DNA of 38,114 nt from Sphingomonadales bacterium. GTDB lineage: Bacteria > Pseudomonadota > Alphaproteobacteria > Sphingomonadales > Sphingomonadaceae. The stretch spans positions 1 to 38,114 of the forward strand of contig JAAURJ010000028.1 of the NCBI GenBank assembly GCA_012032285.1. Direction: 5' to 3'. Below, piece by piece: positions 8,989-18,278 of the stretch; the first letter of the stretch is position 1; each line of letters starts with the position of its first letter. The notes under the pieces were generated by a model. That model was given only the letters and a program-made list of their open reading frames with translations, searched no databases and was not told the DNA's origin. Both the position numbers and the translations under genes were made by a program.

Positions 8989-10518
8989 ATGAGCGAGCTT
9001 AAACTTTTTAACAGCCTGACACGGCAAATGGAAATCTTCAAACCCATTCATGAAGGCGAGGCCAAGGTTTATACCTGCGGGCCAACGGTCTATAATTATC
9101 AGCATATTGGCAATATGCGCGCCTATGTGTTCGCCGATACTCTGGGCCGGGTGCTGCGCTACAAGGGCTATAAGCTGACCCATGTGGTCAACATCACCGA
9201 TGTCGGACATCTGACCAGCGACGCCGATGCGGGCGATGACAAGATGGAGAAAGCCGCCGCCGCGCAGGGCAAGACGGCGTGGGACATCGCCCAATATTAT
9301 CAGGCGGATTTTGAGGCCGATCTGGCCCGGCTCAACATCCGCAAGCCCGCACATCCCAAAGCGACCGAATATGTGGATGCGATGATTGACTGGGCGAAGG
9401 CAATAGAGGCAAAGCATTGCTATCAATTGGAAAGCGGGCTGTATTTCGACACATCGACCGTCCCTGATTATGGGCGGCTTGCCCGCGCCAATACCGACGC
9501 GGGGGAAAGCCGGATCGATCCGGTTCCCGGCAAGCGCAATGCGGTTGACTTCGCCATTTGGCGCACGACACCGGCGGGCGAAACGCGGCAGATGGAATGG
9601 GACAGCCCGTGGGGGCGCGGCGCGCCGGGCTGGCATCTGGAATGCAGCGTGATGAGCGCGGCGCTGCTCGGCCATCCTTTTGACATTCACACCGGCGGCA
9701 TCGACCACCGCGAAGTGCATCATCCGTGCGAAATTGCGCAGAATCAAGCACGCCAAAATGTCAAAGGGGGCGACTGCGCGGACAGCGGCGCGGGCATATG
9801 GATGCACAATAATTTCCTGATCGACCGGCGCGGGAAGATGAGCAAATCATCGGGTGAGTTTTTACGGTTGCAGACCTTGGTTGATCGCGGCTTCCACCCC
9901 CTCGCCTACCGCCTGATGTGCCTGCAAGCGCATTACCGGAGCGAGCTTGAGTTTAGCTGGGAGGGTTTGCAGGCGGCGTTTGTAAGGTTGAAGCGGATTG
10001 TGATGGGAGTTGAGAGCCTCAAAGTCCGTCATGCTGAACTTGTTTCAGCATCCATCGCGCCAAACAACCCTTCGTTTGAGGAGGAAGAATGGCCCCTGAA
10101 ACAAGTTCAGGGTGACGGGAAATCGGATTCAGTTGGCCAGACTGAACGAAGAGTTGGGACGATGCGGTTTGAGGAGGTCTTGTTTGACGATCTGAACACG
10201 CCGGAAGCTCTTACCTCTGTTGATTGGGTATTCTCACTGAAGGATGAGACCCCAGAGGCAAAGCTTGCAGTAATCACAAAAATGGACTCCGTCCTCGGCC
10301 TCAACCTCCTCACCCTCACCCGCGAAGACCTCCGCATCCGCCCTGCCACCGCCACCATCACCGAGGCCGAAATCGAAACCGCCCTTGCCGCCCGCAAGGA
10401 AGCACGCGCGGCGAAGGACTTTGCCACATCCGACCGCATCCGTGACGACCTGATCGCCAAGGGTGTCGAGGTGATGGACGGCGATCCGCTGGGTTGGGAT
10501 TGGAAGCTGGATGTCTAA
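8989..10518 (+). CDS. cysS: Cysteinyl-tRNA synthetase with an in-frame palindromic insertion
   Basis: Charges tRNA-Cys with cysteine; a class I aminoacyl-tRNA synthetase. I see the N-terminal zinc/active-site segment TCGPTVYNYQHIGNMRAY (HIGH-type motif), further zinc ligands in HLECSVMS and HHPCEIAQ, and the KMSKS loop RGKMSKSSGEF. The ATG at 8989 gives the family-standard MSELKLFNSLTRQ. The product is 509 residues, a little long, because residues about 346-377 (RHAELVSASIAP...LKQVQGDGK) are encoded by a mobile palindromic repeat of exactly 93 bases between the catalytic core and the C-terminal tRNA-binding helices. After it the normal sequence FDDLNTPEALTS resumes in frame. The enzyme is essential, so the insertion must be tolerated. 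Confidence 0.93.
   Translation: MSELKLFNSLTRQMEIFKPIHEGEAKVYTCGPTVYNYQHIGNMRAYVFADTLGRVLRYKGYKLTHVVNITDVGHLTSDADAGDDKMEKAAAAQGKTAWDIAQYYQADFEADLARLNIRKPAHPKATEYVDAMIDWAKAIEAKHCYQLESGLYFDTSTVPDYGRLARANTDAGESRIDPVPGKRNAVDFAIWRTTPAGETRQMEWDSPWGRGAPGWHLECSVMSAALLGHPFDIHTGGIDHREVHHPCEIAQNQARQNVKGGDCADSGAGIWMHNNFLIDRRGKMSKSSGEFLRLQTLVDRGFHPLAYRLMCLQAHYRSELEFSWEGLQAAFVRLKRIVMGVESLKVRHAELVSASIAPNNPSFEEEEWPLKQVQGDGKSDSVGQTERRVGTMRFEEVLFDDLNTPEALTSVDWVFSLKDETPEAKLAVITKMDSVLGLNLLTLTREDLRIRPATATITEAEIETALAARKEARAAKDFATSDRIRDDLIAKGVEVMDGDPLGWDWKLDV
10026..10118. repeat. REP/RPE-like palindromic element inside cysS
   Basis: Two 22-base arms (10026-10047 and 10097-10118) are inverted copies of each other with two mismatches; the core is CTGAACTTGTTTCA / TGAAACAAGTTCAG. 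The element spans 93 bases, a multiple of three, and adds 31 codons with no stop. This sequence type is a common dispersed intergenic palindrome in sphingomonads (general knowledge). Finding it inside a coding region recalls the Rickettsia palindromic elements that insert in frame. Confidence 0.85.
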
Positions 10519-10523
10519 ACACG

Positions 10524-10607
10524 CGTCATTGCGAGGAGCGATAGCGACGCGGCAATCCAGTGTTGCGCAATACTGCTCTGGATTGCCTCGCTTCGCTCGC
10601 AATGACG
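10524..10607. repeat. Intergenic palindromic repeat (GTCATTGCGAG family)
   Basis: Left arm 10524-10560 begins CGTCATTGCGAGGAGCG and ends GGCAATCCAG; right arm 10578-10607 reads CTGGATTGCC through CGCAATGACG. This is a long imperfect inverted repeat that fills the gap between cysS and the dehydrogenase gene. Related copies occur at 13190-13270, 20249-20339 and, degenerate, at 23107-23140. As RNA it would form a strong hairpin and might act as a processing or attenuation signal. Confidence 0.85.
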
Positions 10608-10617
10608 GGATGACTAT

Positions 10618-11568
10618 ATGACTATTTCAAAAACCAAATTCGCCGCCGCCTCTCTGATCCGTGCGATGATCGAACCGCATTTGCCGGGCTGGATCGAGCC
10701 GCTTTGGTTCATGACCAAGGAAGAAGCGCTTGCCGTCGCGCCGCAGGCGGAGATTGGCTGGTTCGATATGTATGACAAGGCGGATATGGTTGAGGTGATT
10801 TCCGCTGCGACACAGCTGAAATGGCTGAACAGCATATATGCGGGCGTTGACGGTATGCCGCTGGCGCAGCTTCAGGCACAAGGCACCATTGTCACCAATG
10901 GCACCGGGATCAACGCGATCACCATAGCCGAATATGTGGTGATGGCGATGTTGAATATCGCCAAAGGATACCGGCAGGTGATGGAGGCGGCACAGCGGCA
11001 GGAATGGCTGCTCGATAGCCCCGGCAAGATGGAACTTTATGAATCGAAAGCGCTGCTGATCGGTTATGGCGCCATCGGAACGCTGATTGAGGAACGGCTG
11101 GCTGCGTTCGGCGTATCGGTGACCAAAGTGCGCCGCACGCCTGCGCCCGATACGCTTTCGCCCGGTGAATGGCGCGGACGGTTGGGCGAATTTGACTGGG
11201 TGATACTGGCCGTGCCCGCAACAGGGGAAACGGACGGTATGATTGGCGCGGATGAGCTGTCCGCGATGAAGTCCACGGCAAATCTGATCAATATCGCAAG
11301 GGGCAGTGTTGTGGACCAAGAGGCTTTGATTACCGCGCTGCACACCAAGCAGATTGCTGGCGCTTGGCTTGATGTTACGACACCCGAACCGCTGCCCGCC
11401 GGGCATCCGCTTTGGGATACGCCAAATGCGCATATCTCCATGCACCTGTCGGGCCGTGCGCAGACATTGATGTTCCAGCGCAGCGCCGATCGTTTTCTTG
11501 CCAATCTGGCCCGGTATAAAGCAGGCGAGCCGTTGGAACCGGTTGTTAATCTTGATCTGGGGTATTGA
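10618..11568 (+). CDS. D-2-hydroxyacid dehydrogenase family protein
   Basis: A 316-residue NAD(P)-dependent dehydrogenase of the D-isomer-specific 2-hydroxyacid family. The Rossmann motif is LLIGYGAIGTLIEERLAAFG. The catalytic region shows NIARGSVVDQEALITAL (Arg), then DVTTPEPLPAGHPLWDTPNAHISMH, which carries the Glu and the terminal catalytic His. The substrate-domain segment TNGTGINAITIAEYVVMAML is also typical. It reduces 2-keto acids or oxidises D-2-hydroxyacids; the specific substrate is unknown. The next gene starts two bases after its stop, so the two are probably cotranscribed. Confidence 0.9.
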   Translation: MTISKTKFAAASLIRAMIEPHLPGWIEPLWFMTKEEALAVAPQAEIGWFDMYDKADMVEVISAATQLKWLNSIYAGVDGMPLAQLQAQGTIVTNGTGINAITIAEYVVMAMLNIAKGYRQVMEAAQRQEWLLDSPGKMELYESKALLIGYGAIGTLIEERLAAFGVSVTKVRRTPAPDTLSPGEWRGRLGEFDWVILAVPATGETDGMIGADELSAMKSTANLINIARGSVVDQEALITALHTKQIAGAWLDVTTPEPLPAGHPLWDTPNAHISMHLSGRAQTLMFQRSADRFLANLARYKAGEPLEPVVNLDLGY

Positions 11569-11570
11569 TA

Positions 11571-11873
11571 ATGAGCGACGATGATTATGTGTATGACGAA
11601 GACAGCGGCGAATGGATCACCGCCGCACAGGCGAGAGAGAAGGCCGAGAGTGCGGACAAGGTAGAAGTCCGCGACGCCGTGGGAAATCCGTTGGCTGATG
11701 GCGATCAGGTAACATTGATCAAGGATCTGGACGTAAAAGGCGCGGGCCAGACATTAAAGCGCGGCACGCTGATCAAATCGATCCGCCTTACCGGCGATGC
11801 GCAAGAAATTGATTGCCGCTTTGATGGTATAAAAGGTTTGGTGCTGCGCGCCGAATTTGTCCGCAAGCGGTAA
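11571..11873 (+). CDS. PhnA/YjdM-like protein lacking the zinc ribbon
   Basis: A 100-residue protein whose C-terminal two thirds match the PhnA (alkylphosphonate utilisation operon, YjdM) domain: VRDAVGNPLADGDQVTLIKDLDVKG, then GTLIKSIRLTGDAQEIDCRFDGIKGLVLRAEFVRKR. Typical PhnA proteins begin with a CxxC zinc ribbon around a YxYEDG-like segment. Here the aligned N-terminus (DDDYVYDEDSGEWITAA) has kept the tyrosines and acids but has no cysteines. The family name does not prove a phosphonate role, and no phn genes are nearby. The start at 11571 follows the dehydrogenase stop immediately. Confidence 0.85.
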   Translation: MSDDDYVYDEDSGEWITAAQAREKAESADKVEVRDAVGNPLADGDQVTLIKDLDVKGAGQTLKRGTLIKSIRLTGDAQEIDCRFDGIKGLVLRAEFVRKR

Positions 11874-11883
11874 GCAGGCTATG

Positions 11884-12498
11884 TCATAATCCTTCATCCT
11901 GCGGAAATTTGGTGCCGCGCAGGCTGCGTTCGATAGGCATTTGCACCAGCGCATCAATCACCTCACCATCGGGCGCGACCAGCCCGTCGAGCATCAGCAT
12001 GGATATGCCATGCACCATCGACCAGGCGTGCAGCCCGGTCACCTTATGCTGCAACGGGCTGGCATTGCCGGGAAGGACGGAGGCAACGCAGCCGCGCAAT
12101 ATCCGCATTGGCCCCTCCATAGCGCTGGCATTGGCGTCATAATGGTCCGCCGACGCTTTGGTCGCCATCATCAATCGGTACAGCCCAGGATTGGCGAGCG
12201 CGAAATAAATATAGGCCCGCCCCGCCGCCTGAAAACCCGGTTCCCCGCCGCCCGCCTTGTCCACGGCCGCCTGTTGCAGCGCCGCCATGTCCGCCGCGCC
12301 CGCCTCACACAGGGCAAAAAGCAGCGCCTGCTTATCCGGGAAATGGCGGTATATTGCGGTTGCGCTAACCCCGACATGGCGGGCAACCTCTCGCAGCGAA
12401 AGATCATCGGCGGCGCGGTTTTTGATAAGATCCAGTCCTGCCGCAATCAATGCGGGCCGTAAACCGCCATGATGGTAATTTTGTTTCGCCTGCGTCAT
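11884..12498 (-). CDS. TetR/AcrR family transcriptional regulator
   Basis: A 204-residue one-component repressor. The N-terminal helix-turn-helix is clear: LIKNRAADDLSLREVARHVGVSATAIYRHFPDKQALLFAL, residues about 23-62. The C-terminal ligand domain contains ARAYIYFALANPGLYRLMM-like sequence and HAWSMVHGISMLMLDGLV, the WHG-type (TetR_C_33) ligand-binding domain. It lies downstream of the rhomboid gene on the minus strand and converges on the PhnA-like gene, 10 bases away. No obvious efflux or target gene adjoins it, so its regulon cannot be guessed. Confidence 0.9.
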   Translation of the reverse strand: MTQAKQNYHHGGLRPALIAAGLDLIKNRAADDLSLREVARHVGVSATAIYRHFPDKQALLFALCEAGAADMAALQQAAVDKAGGGEPGFQAAGRAYIYFALANPGLYRLMMATKASADHYDANASAMEGPMRILRGCVASVLPGNASPLQHKVTGLHAWSMVHGISMLMLDGLVAPDGEVIDALVQMPIERSLRGTKFPQDEGL

Positions 12499-12547
12499 GT
12501 TTCCACCGTAAACATGGGGACTGCAAATAACAAGAACGCCGAATCGT

Positions 12548-13140
12548 TCAGGACCAGAATTTCAGCTTCGGTTCGCGCTTTGCCGCTGGTTTTATCTGCC
12601 GCACATCGGACTTTTTATTCAGCCGCCATGCCGCGAATACGCCGCCCAAAGCGCCGAATATATGGCCTTCAAAGGATATGAACCGGTCGGTGGGCAATAG
12701 CCCGAATATCATTGTTCCATACAGGCCGATGATGATAATCGCGATGGCGATATTGCGAATGCTGCGTTCAAACCATGCCATGGCGATGATCATCGCCCAC
12801 AGGCCGAATATCCAACCACTCGCGCCCAAATGCACCCCGCTGCGTCCGAATAGCCAAACACACTGCCCCGATATGATTATAATCTGCACGCTCGCCACGG
12901 CAAAATTGCGCAGACCATAAACCATGCATACCGACGCCAGAACGGCAAAAACAATCAGGTTATTGACAAGATGCACAACATCGCCGTGCAGCCAAGGCGC
13001 GGCATGATGGCCGGAATGCTGCTTATCTCGCGCGGGTGAACGCCAAAAGCGGCAAGCGATCCGCCGGTTAACATATTCAAAATATGCACCCCCGCCATGA
13101 CAAGGCAGATAAGGAAAACAGGGGTTAGCCGGGTGATCAT
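12548..13140 (-). CDS. Rhomboid family intramembrane serine protease, frameshifted as sequenced
   Basis: Multi-pass membrane serine protease, about 197 residues if the frame is restored. The first frame gives MITRLTPVFLICLVMAGVHI...GVHPREISSIPAI; the second gives HLVNNLIVFAVLASV, the catalytic serine motif GASGWIFG and the catalytic histidine in FEGHIFGALGGVFAAW. The join needs one added base at about 12999-13004, after ATC-ATG, giving APWLHGDVVHLVNNL, the usual rhomboid segment. The break is again a single lost base, next to GCC. The C-terminal tail is basic and cytoplasmic. Rhomboids cleave membrane-protein substrates within the bilayer; the substrate here is unknown. Confidence 0.85.
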
Positions 13141-13189
13141 AACCGCTATATGGGGTTTGTCAGCTATGACGGCAATGACTTTGTTGGAT

Positions 13190-13270
13190 CGTCATTGCGA
13201 GGGACATAGCTCCGAAACAATCCAGCGCGGTTTAGCTAGGCGGCTGCCGATTGCTTCGCTCACAATGACG
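13190..13270. repeat. Intergenic palindromic repeat (GTCATTGCGAG family)
   Basis: It starts CGTCATTGCGAGGGACATAG and ends TTGCTTCGCTCACAATGACG, giving inverted ends of about 14 bases with a diverged middle (CAATCCAGCGCGG). It is the same family as the element at 10524-10607. It sits in the 370-base gap between the rhomboid start and the groEL terminator. Confidence 0.75.
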
Positions 13271-13343
13271 AAAAAGCCATGTGCATCGCAAAAACAAATT
13301 CAGGCTAAACTTATCGAGGCCGGTTTTCCGCAATACCATACCA

Positions 13344-13470
13344 CCCTTCGGCAGGCTCAGGGTGAGCGCGGGGCGTGAAGGTAGGGTGAGCAAGGTGCGT
13401 GAAGGTAAAGTGCGAGGTTGAAGGATAAGGGTGAGGTAGACACTGCGCTCAGGCTGAGCCTGTCGAAGCC
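13344..13470. repeat. Palindromic repeat with GGCTCAGG core and internal degenerate tandem units
   Basis: Left arm 13344-13368 (CCCTTCGGCAGGCTCAGG...) and right arm 13445-13470 (...CTGAGCCTGTCGAAGCC) are inverted copies with a few mismatches, a second dispersed repeat family. Between them are short degenerate repeats (GCGTGAAGGTAGGGTG, GCGTGAAGGTAAAGTG). I see no ORF worth calling. The element lies downstream of the groEL terminator. Confidence 0.65.
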
Positions 13471-13516
13471 GGGCAGTCCGAAATGGCTCAGCCCCTGTCT
13501 TTTGTCCAGTGGAACC

Positions 13517-13555
13517 AAAAAAGGCCGGAAGAGTTTCCCCTTCCGGCCCATTTTT
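13517..13555 (-). terminator. Rho-independent terminator of groESL
   Basis: On the minus strand a GGCCGGAAG / CTTCCGGCC stem (arms 13540-13548 and 13523-13531) is followed by six Ts (13522-13517). It begins 31 bases after the groEL stop. The other strand also has a short T tract (13550-13554), so it could work in both directions. Confidence 0.9.
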
Positions 13556-13578
13556 CTGTGTAGCGATGAACGCAGGAT

Positions 13579-15258
<1,680 letters not shown>

Positions 15259-15546
15259 TTAGGCGATGATGCCCAAAATATCTTTTTCCTGCATGATGAT
15301 CAGATCTTCACCATCCAGCTTCACTTCGGTGCCCGACCATTTGCCGAACAGGATACGGTCGCCGGTTTTCACGTCGAGCGGGGTAACCGAGCCGTCTTCG
15401 GCTTTGGCTCCTGCGCCAACGGCGACAACTTCGCCTTCTTGCGGTTTTTCTTGGGCACTATCGGGGATGATGATCCCGCCAGCGGTTTTTGCTTCTGCCT
15501 CGACACGGCGGACGAGAACGCGGTCATGGAGCGGACGAAATGCCAT
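15259..15546 (-). CDS. groES: Co-chaperonin GroES
   Basis: A 95-residue lid of the GroEL chamber. Typical sequence is present: [20 protein letters not shown], the mobile loop [40 protein letters not shown] and the ending [10 protein letters not shown]. It is the first gene of the operon. Its leader contains the CIRCE inverted repeat 42 bases upstream of the ATG, with an RpoH-type promoter just before it. Confidence 0.99.
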   Translation of the reverse strand: MAFRPLHDRVLVRRVEAEAKTAGGIIIPDSAQEKPQEGEVVAVGAGAKAEDGSVTPLDVKTGDRILFGKWSGTEVKLDGEDLIIMQEKDILGIIA

Positions 15547-15587
15547 TTTTATGCCTTTCTATAAAATCGGTTGCTCAAAATAGGGAT

Positions 15588-15614
15588 TTAGCACTCGTTA
15601 AATTTGAGTGCTAA
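15588..15614 (-). promoter_or_regulatory. CIRCE operator (HrcA binding site)
   Basis: Perfect TTAGCACTC-N9-GAGTGCTAA, the exact consensus of the CIRCE element bound by the heat-shock repressor HrcA. It sits in the groES leader just after the predicted transcription start, where bound HrcA would block the operon. Confidence 0.97.
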
Positions 15615-15623
15615 CGCCTGTGC

Positions 15624-15651
15624 AGATAGGCGCTAAAATCCGTGCGTCAAG
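15624..15651 (-). promoter_or_regulatory. RpoH (sigma-32) type promoter of groESL
   Basis: Reading the minus strand, CTTG (15651-15648) and CCTATCT (15630-15624) are separated by 17 bases, which fits the alphaproteobacterial heat-shock sigma pattern CTTG-N17/18-CYTATNT. TTGAC overlaps the -35, so housekeeping sigma might also read it. Start of transcription would fall near 15616-15618, beside CIRCE. Confidence 0.7.
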
Positions 15652-15691
15652 GATTCCCGGTGATATTCGGCGAAAAAAATTTGCGTCTACC

Positions 15692-15717
15692 GTAACCTGA
15701 AAAGCGGCAATCCCGAA
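15692..15717 (+). promoter_or_regulatory. Putative ECF (SigF-like) promoter of the bufferin operon
   Basis: GTAACC at 15692-15697, a 16-base spacer, then CGAA at 15714-15717. This has the GTAAC -35 / CGNN -10 form of ECF sigma promoters and agrees with what I recall for the SigF regulon of Caulobacter. It stands 83 bases before the DUF2282 start codon, with the cognate sigma factor gene at the end of the same gene run, which supports autoregulation. Confidence 0.65.
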
Positions 15718-15799
15718 CATTGGTGGAGAGCGCAAGATGAAACCGCGCCTCACCCCCGGCGCTTTACCCCCCACGCGCCATAATTTTGAAGGAAGACTT

Positions 15800-16087
15800 A
15801 TGAACAATCTTGTCAAAATCACCGCGGCCGCCGCCGCACTCTCCGCCGCTGCCGCTTTGGTATCCGCCCCCGCTGCGGCGCAGTCGGCCAAAGAGAAATG
15901 CTACGGCGTTTCGCTCAAGGGCAAAAATGACTGCGCCGCAGGTCCGGGCACGAGCTGCGCCGGTACTTCCACCGTCAACTATCAGGGCAATGCCTGGAAA
16001 TATGTTGCCAAAGGCACTTGCGTCAAAATGGGTGGTTCGCTGAAGCCCAAAACGGGCAATGCAAAACCGGTTCCCCAAAAGGGCTGA
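15800..16087 (+). CDS. bufA1: DUF2282 bufferin-type metallophore precursor (BufA1-like)
   Basis: A 95-residue precursor peptide. A Sec signal peptide (about residues 1-28, ending SAPAAAQ) is followed by a short mature domain with four cysteines, C34, C45, C53 and C74, in the family context [26 protein letters not shown] and AKGTC. DUF2282 proteins of this shape are the precursors of bufferins: a DUF692 iron enzyme modifies core cysteines, and the exported product sequesters copper in the periplasm. The Lys/Pro/Gly tail is variable in the family. The start at 15800 is supported by AGGAAG five to ten bases upstream. It is the first gene of the operon, behind an ECF-type promoter. The family is known; the metal bound in this organism is inferred. 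Confidence 0.92.
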   Translation: MNNLVKITAAAAALSAAAALVSAPAAAQSAKEKCYGVSLKGKNDCAAGPGTSCAGTSTVNYQGNAWKYVAKGTCVKMGGSLKPKTGNAKPVPQKG

Positions 16088-16105
16088 TCAAGCTATATTT
16101 TGCCG

Positions 16106-17052
16106 ATGCAACCAAAAAACAGCCATAATGCAACGCGCACATCGGGCGGCCTCCCCCCTGCCGCCGGCATCGGGTTAAAACCGGTGCATTATGATGCGGT
16201 GCTGGAGGCAGCAGACCGGGATACCCCAAACCGGCATCATGCCCCCGCCTGGTTGGAGGTGCATCCGCAAAATTACTTCGGCGATGGTGGTCCGCCGCAC
16301 CATTGGCTGTCCGCCATCGCCGATATTTATCCTATCAGTTTCCATTCGGTTGGCCTGTCGCTGGGCAGTGCCGATGGCTTGAACGAACATGATCTGGAAA
16401 AATCGCGGCCCTATGTGACCGCTATAATCCGGCCAGCGTCTCCGATCATTTAAGCTTTTCGGGTAATGCGCATGACCGGTTTGCCGATCTGCTTCCCGTG
16501 CCCTATAGTTTTGCGTCTCTCGATCATTTTGCTGCGCAGATTGACCGGGTGCAAAGCCGGATCAAACGGCGGATGCTGATTGAAAATCCCTCGCGCTATC
16601 TGGCCTATCGCGGCGATGATATGAGCGAGATTGAATTTATCGAAAGGTTGGTGCGCCGCACCGGATGCGGGATTATCTTTGACATTAACAATGTCGAGGT
16701 TTCCGCTTGCAACCTAGGCTTTGCCGCAGAGGTTTATGTCGATGCGATTGATCCCGATTGGGTGGGCGAGATGCATCTGGCAGGCCATACAAGCGAAACG
16801 CATGACAGCGGACCGCTGAAAATCGACGATCATGGCAGCGCAGTCAGCGATGTCACATGGCAGTTGTTTCGCCGTTTCATTGCACGCAGCGGGCCGAAAC
16901 CGGTGCTGATCGAATGGGACACGGATGTGCCCGGTTATGACATATTGATCGCTGAAGCCGTAAAGGCGCAAAAAATAATGGATCAGTCGGCTATGGCTGA
17001 ACCCCCGGCGTGCGCGGCACCGGCCGCAGCGGATCCGGTTCATGCTGGATAA
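16106..17052 (+). CDS. bufB1: DUF692 multinuclear non-heme iron oxidative enzyme (BufB/MbnB-like), frameshifted as sequenced
   Basis: TIM-barrel iron enzyme that modifies cysteines in the peptide precursor, about 315 residues when the frame is restored. Conserved segments: GIGLKPVHYDAVLE, WLEVHPQNYFGDGG, FHSVGLSLGSADGL, then, after the break, SDHLSFSGNAH, IENPSRYL, FDINNVEVSACN, GEMHLAGHT and IEWDTDVPGYD, which carry the His/Asp/Glu iron ligands. The break is in the A run at 16398-16402: one more A gives EKIAALCDRYNPASVSDHL, joining the halves perfectly. As sequenced, the first frame stops at 16453. Its stop overlaps the next gene by 11 bases. Confidence 0.92.
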
Positions 17053-17800
17053 AGCCCTACACCATCAACTCGGCAATTTTGTCCACACTATCAACACCGG
17101 GCCGGACGCGCTTGACCCGGCGTTATTTACAGGCCCGCAGGACCGTATCCTGCTCGGCCTGAAAGCCCATGCCAATACGATCAGCTACGCACGGCTGACC
17201 GCATTGGAGGACAGTTTCCCCATGACCCGCGCAGTAATGGGCGACGGACCGTTTAACGCGGCTGCCCGTATTTATGCCGAAACCCCGCCGGCCCGTGCCA
17301 GCGACAATAATAGCATCGGCGCGGCTTTTCCCGCCTTCATGGCCGAACAGGGGCTGGAGGATTCTGCACGGCAATTGGCCGAAATGGAATGGGCCTGGCT
17401 GACCAGCTATAACGCCGCCGATGCGCCCTCGCTACACCTTGGTCAGCTTGGCGGCATGGATGAAGCGGCGATGCTGGCATTGCACCTTATCCGCCATCCC
17501 GCCGCGCATATCGTCCCGCTCCACGCCCCGCTTTCAGGGCCCATCACAGAGCAGCTATCCGGGTTTGATGGCCGCGATGACGCCGCCGCCCTGCTGCTGA
17601 CCCGCCCGGAAAACGATGTACTGCTGCGCCCGCTGGATACACTCACCGCGCAGATATTTACGATGATTCAAAAAAGTACGCCCATGGGTAACCTTTTGTC
17701 GGTGATCCTCGAACAGGGAGGAGAAGACGCTCCGCTGGAGCCGATTTTGACCCTGATCGGGGCCGGTGCGCTTATGGCTGCACCTGCACCTGGAACCTGA
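17042..17800 (+). CDS. bufC1: DUF2063 partner protein of the DUF692 enzyme (BufC-like)
   Basis: A 252-residue protein of the DUF2063 (putative DNA-binding domain) family, which almost always accompanies DUF692 enzymes. In bufferin and methanobactin-like systems the partner helps present the precursor to the enzyme, so its old DNA-binding label is probably wrong. The N-terminal helical domain includes GLKAHANTISYARLTALEDSFP and the typical FMAEQGLEDSARQLAEMEWAWL. The second half, from about residue 150, has HPAAHIVPLHAP and ENDVLLRPLDTLTAQIF. It overlaps the upstream gene by 11 bases, which suggests coupled translation and a fixed enzyme:partner ratio. Confidence 0.9.
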   Translation: MLDKALHHQLGNFVHTINTGPDALDPALFTGPQDRILLGLKAHANTISYARLTALEDSFPMTRAVMGDGPFNAAARIYAETPPARASDNNSIGAAFPAFMAEQGLEDSARQLAEMEWAWLTSYNAADAPSLHLGQLGGMDEAAMLALHLIRHPAAHIVPLHAPLSGPITEQLSGFDGRDDAAALLLTRPENDVLLRPLDTLTAQIFTMIQKSTPMGNLLSVILEQGGEDAPLEPILTLIGAGALMAAPAPGT

Positions 17801-17816
17801 GCGAAAGGCATGGTGG

Positions 17817-18278
17817 ATGAAAAAATTAATAAGCCTTTATGATAAGGCCGTGGCTCTTGTTTCTGGAAAAGGGACCGAAGCCATCAGCCTGCTTTTTGTG
17901 CGCGTGGCTCTTGCCGGGATATTCTGGCGCTCGGCACGAACAAAGGTGGAGGATGGCAGCTGGCTGCAAATGAAGGAGCTGACGGTTGACCTTTTCCGCG
18001 ATGAATATGGAATGCCCTTTCCCGAAATTACCGGATTGATCGCAACCTATGCCGAACATTTTCTGCCGATATTGATTATACTCGGCCTGTTCACTCGGTT
18101 CGGTGCGGCGGGGCTGCTGGTGATGACATTGGTGATCCAGTTTTTCGTCTATCCCGAAGCATGGTGGAGCGTGCATATACTGTGGGTCGCGCTCGCGCTT
18201 ACCCTGATCGTGCGCGGCGGCGGCCTGTTGACACTGGACCATTTGCTTTCCCGTAATCGCAAGGATCAACCGGCATGA
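17817..18278 (+). CDS. bufD1: DoxX-family inner-membrane protein (BufD-like)
   Basis: A 153-residue DoxX-like protein with about four membrane helices (LFVRVALAGIFW, HFLPILIILGLFTRFG, GLLVMTLVIQFFVYP, HILWVALALTLIV). The motif ...ALAGIFWRSARTKVEDGSW and YPEAWWSVHILW are typical of the DoxX members found at the end of DUF2282-DUF692-DUF2063 operons. Its role there is not settled; a quinone-linked or transport-related function has been suggested. I chose the ATG at 17817 over an earlier in-frame start at 17766 because the latter overlaps the preceding gene and adds an unlikely N-terminus. Its TGA overlaps the sigma factor ATG. Confidence 0.88.
   Translation: MKKLISLYDKAVALVSGKGTEAISLLFVRVALAGIFWRSARTKVEDGSWLQMKELTVDLFRDEYGMPFPEITGLIATYAEHFLPILIILGLFTRFGAAGLLVMTLVIQFFVYPEAWWSVHILWVALALTLIVRGGGLLTLDHLLSRNRKDQPA

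Noticed and set aside
8887..9807. 306-codon minus-strand ORF across cysS
   Set aside because: Antisense to a well-supported synthetase gene; no ribosome binding site or known domain.
13344..13470. CRISPR-like array
   Set aside because: The repeats are inverted, degenerate and unevenly spaced, with no cas genes; it is a palindromic intergenic repeat.
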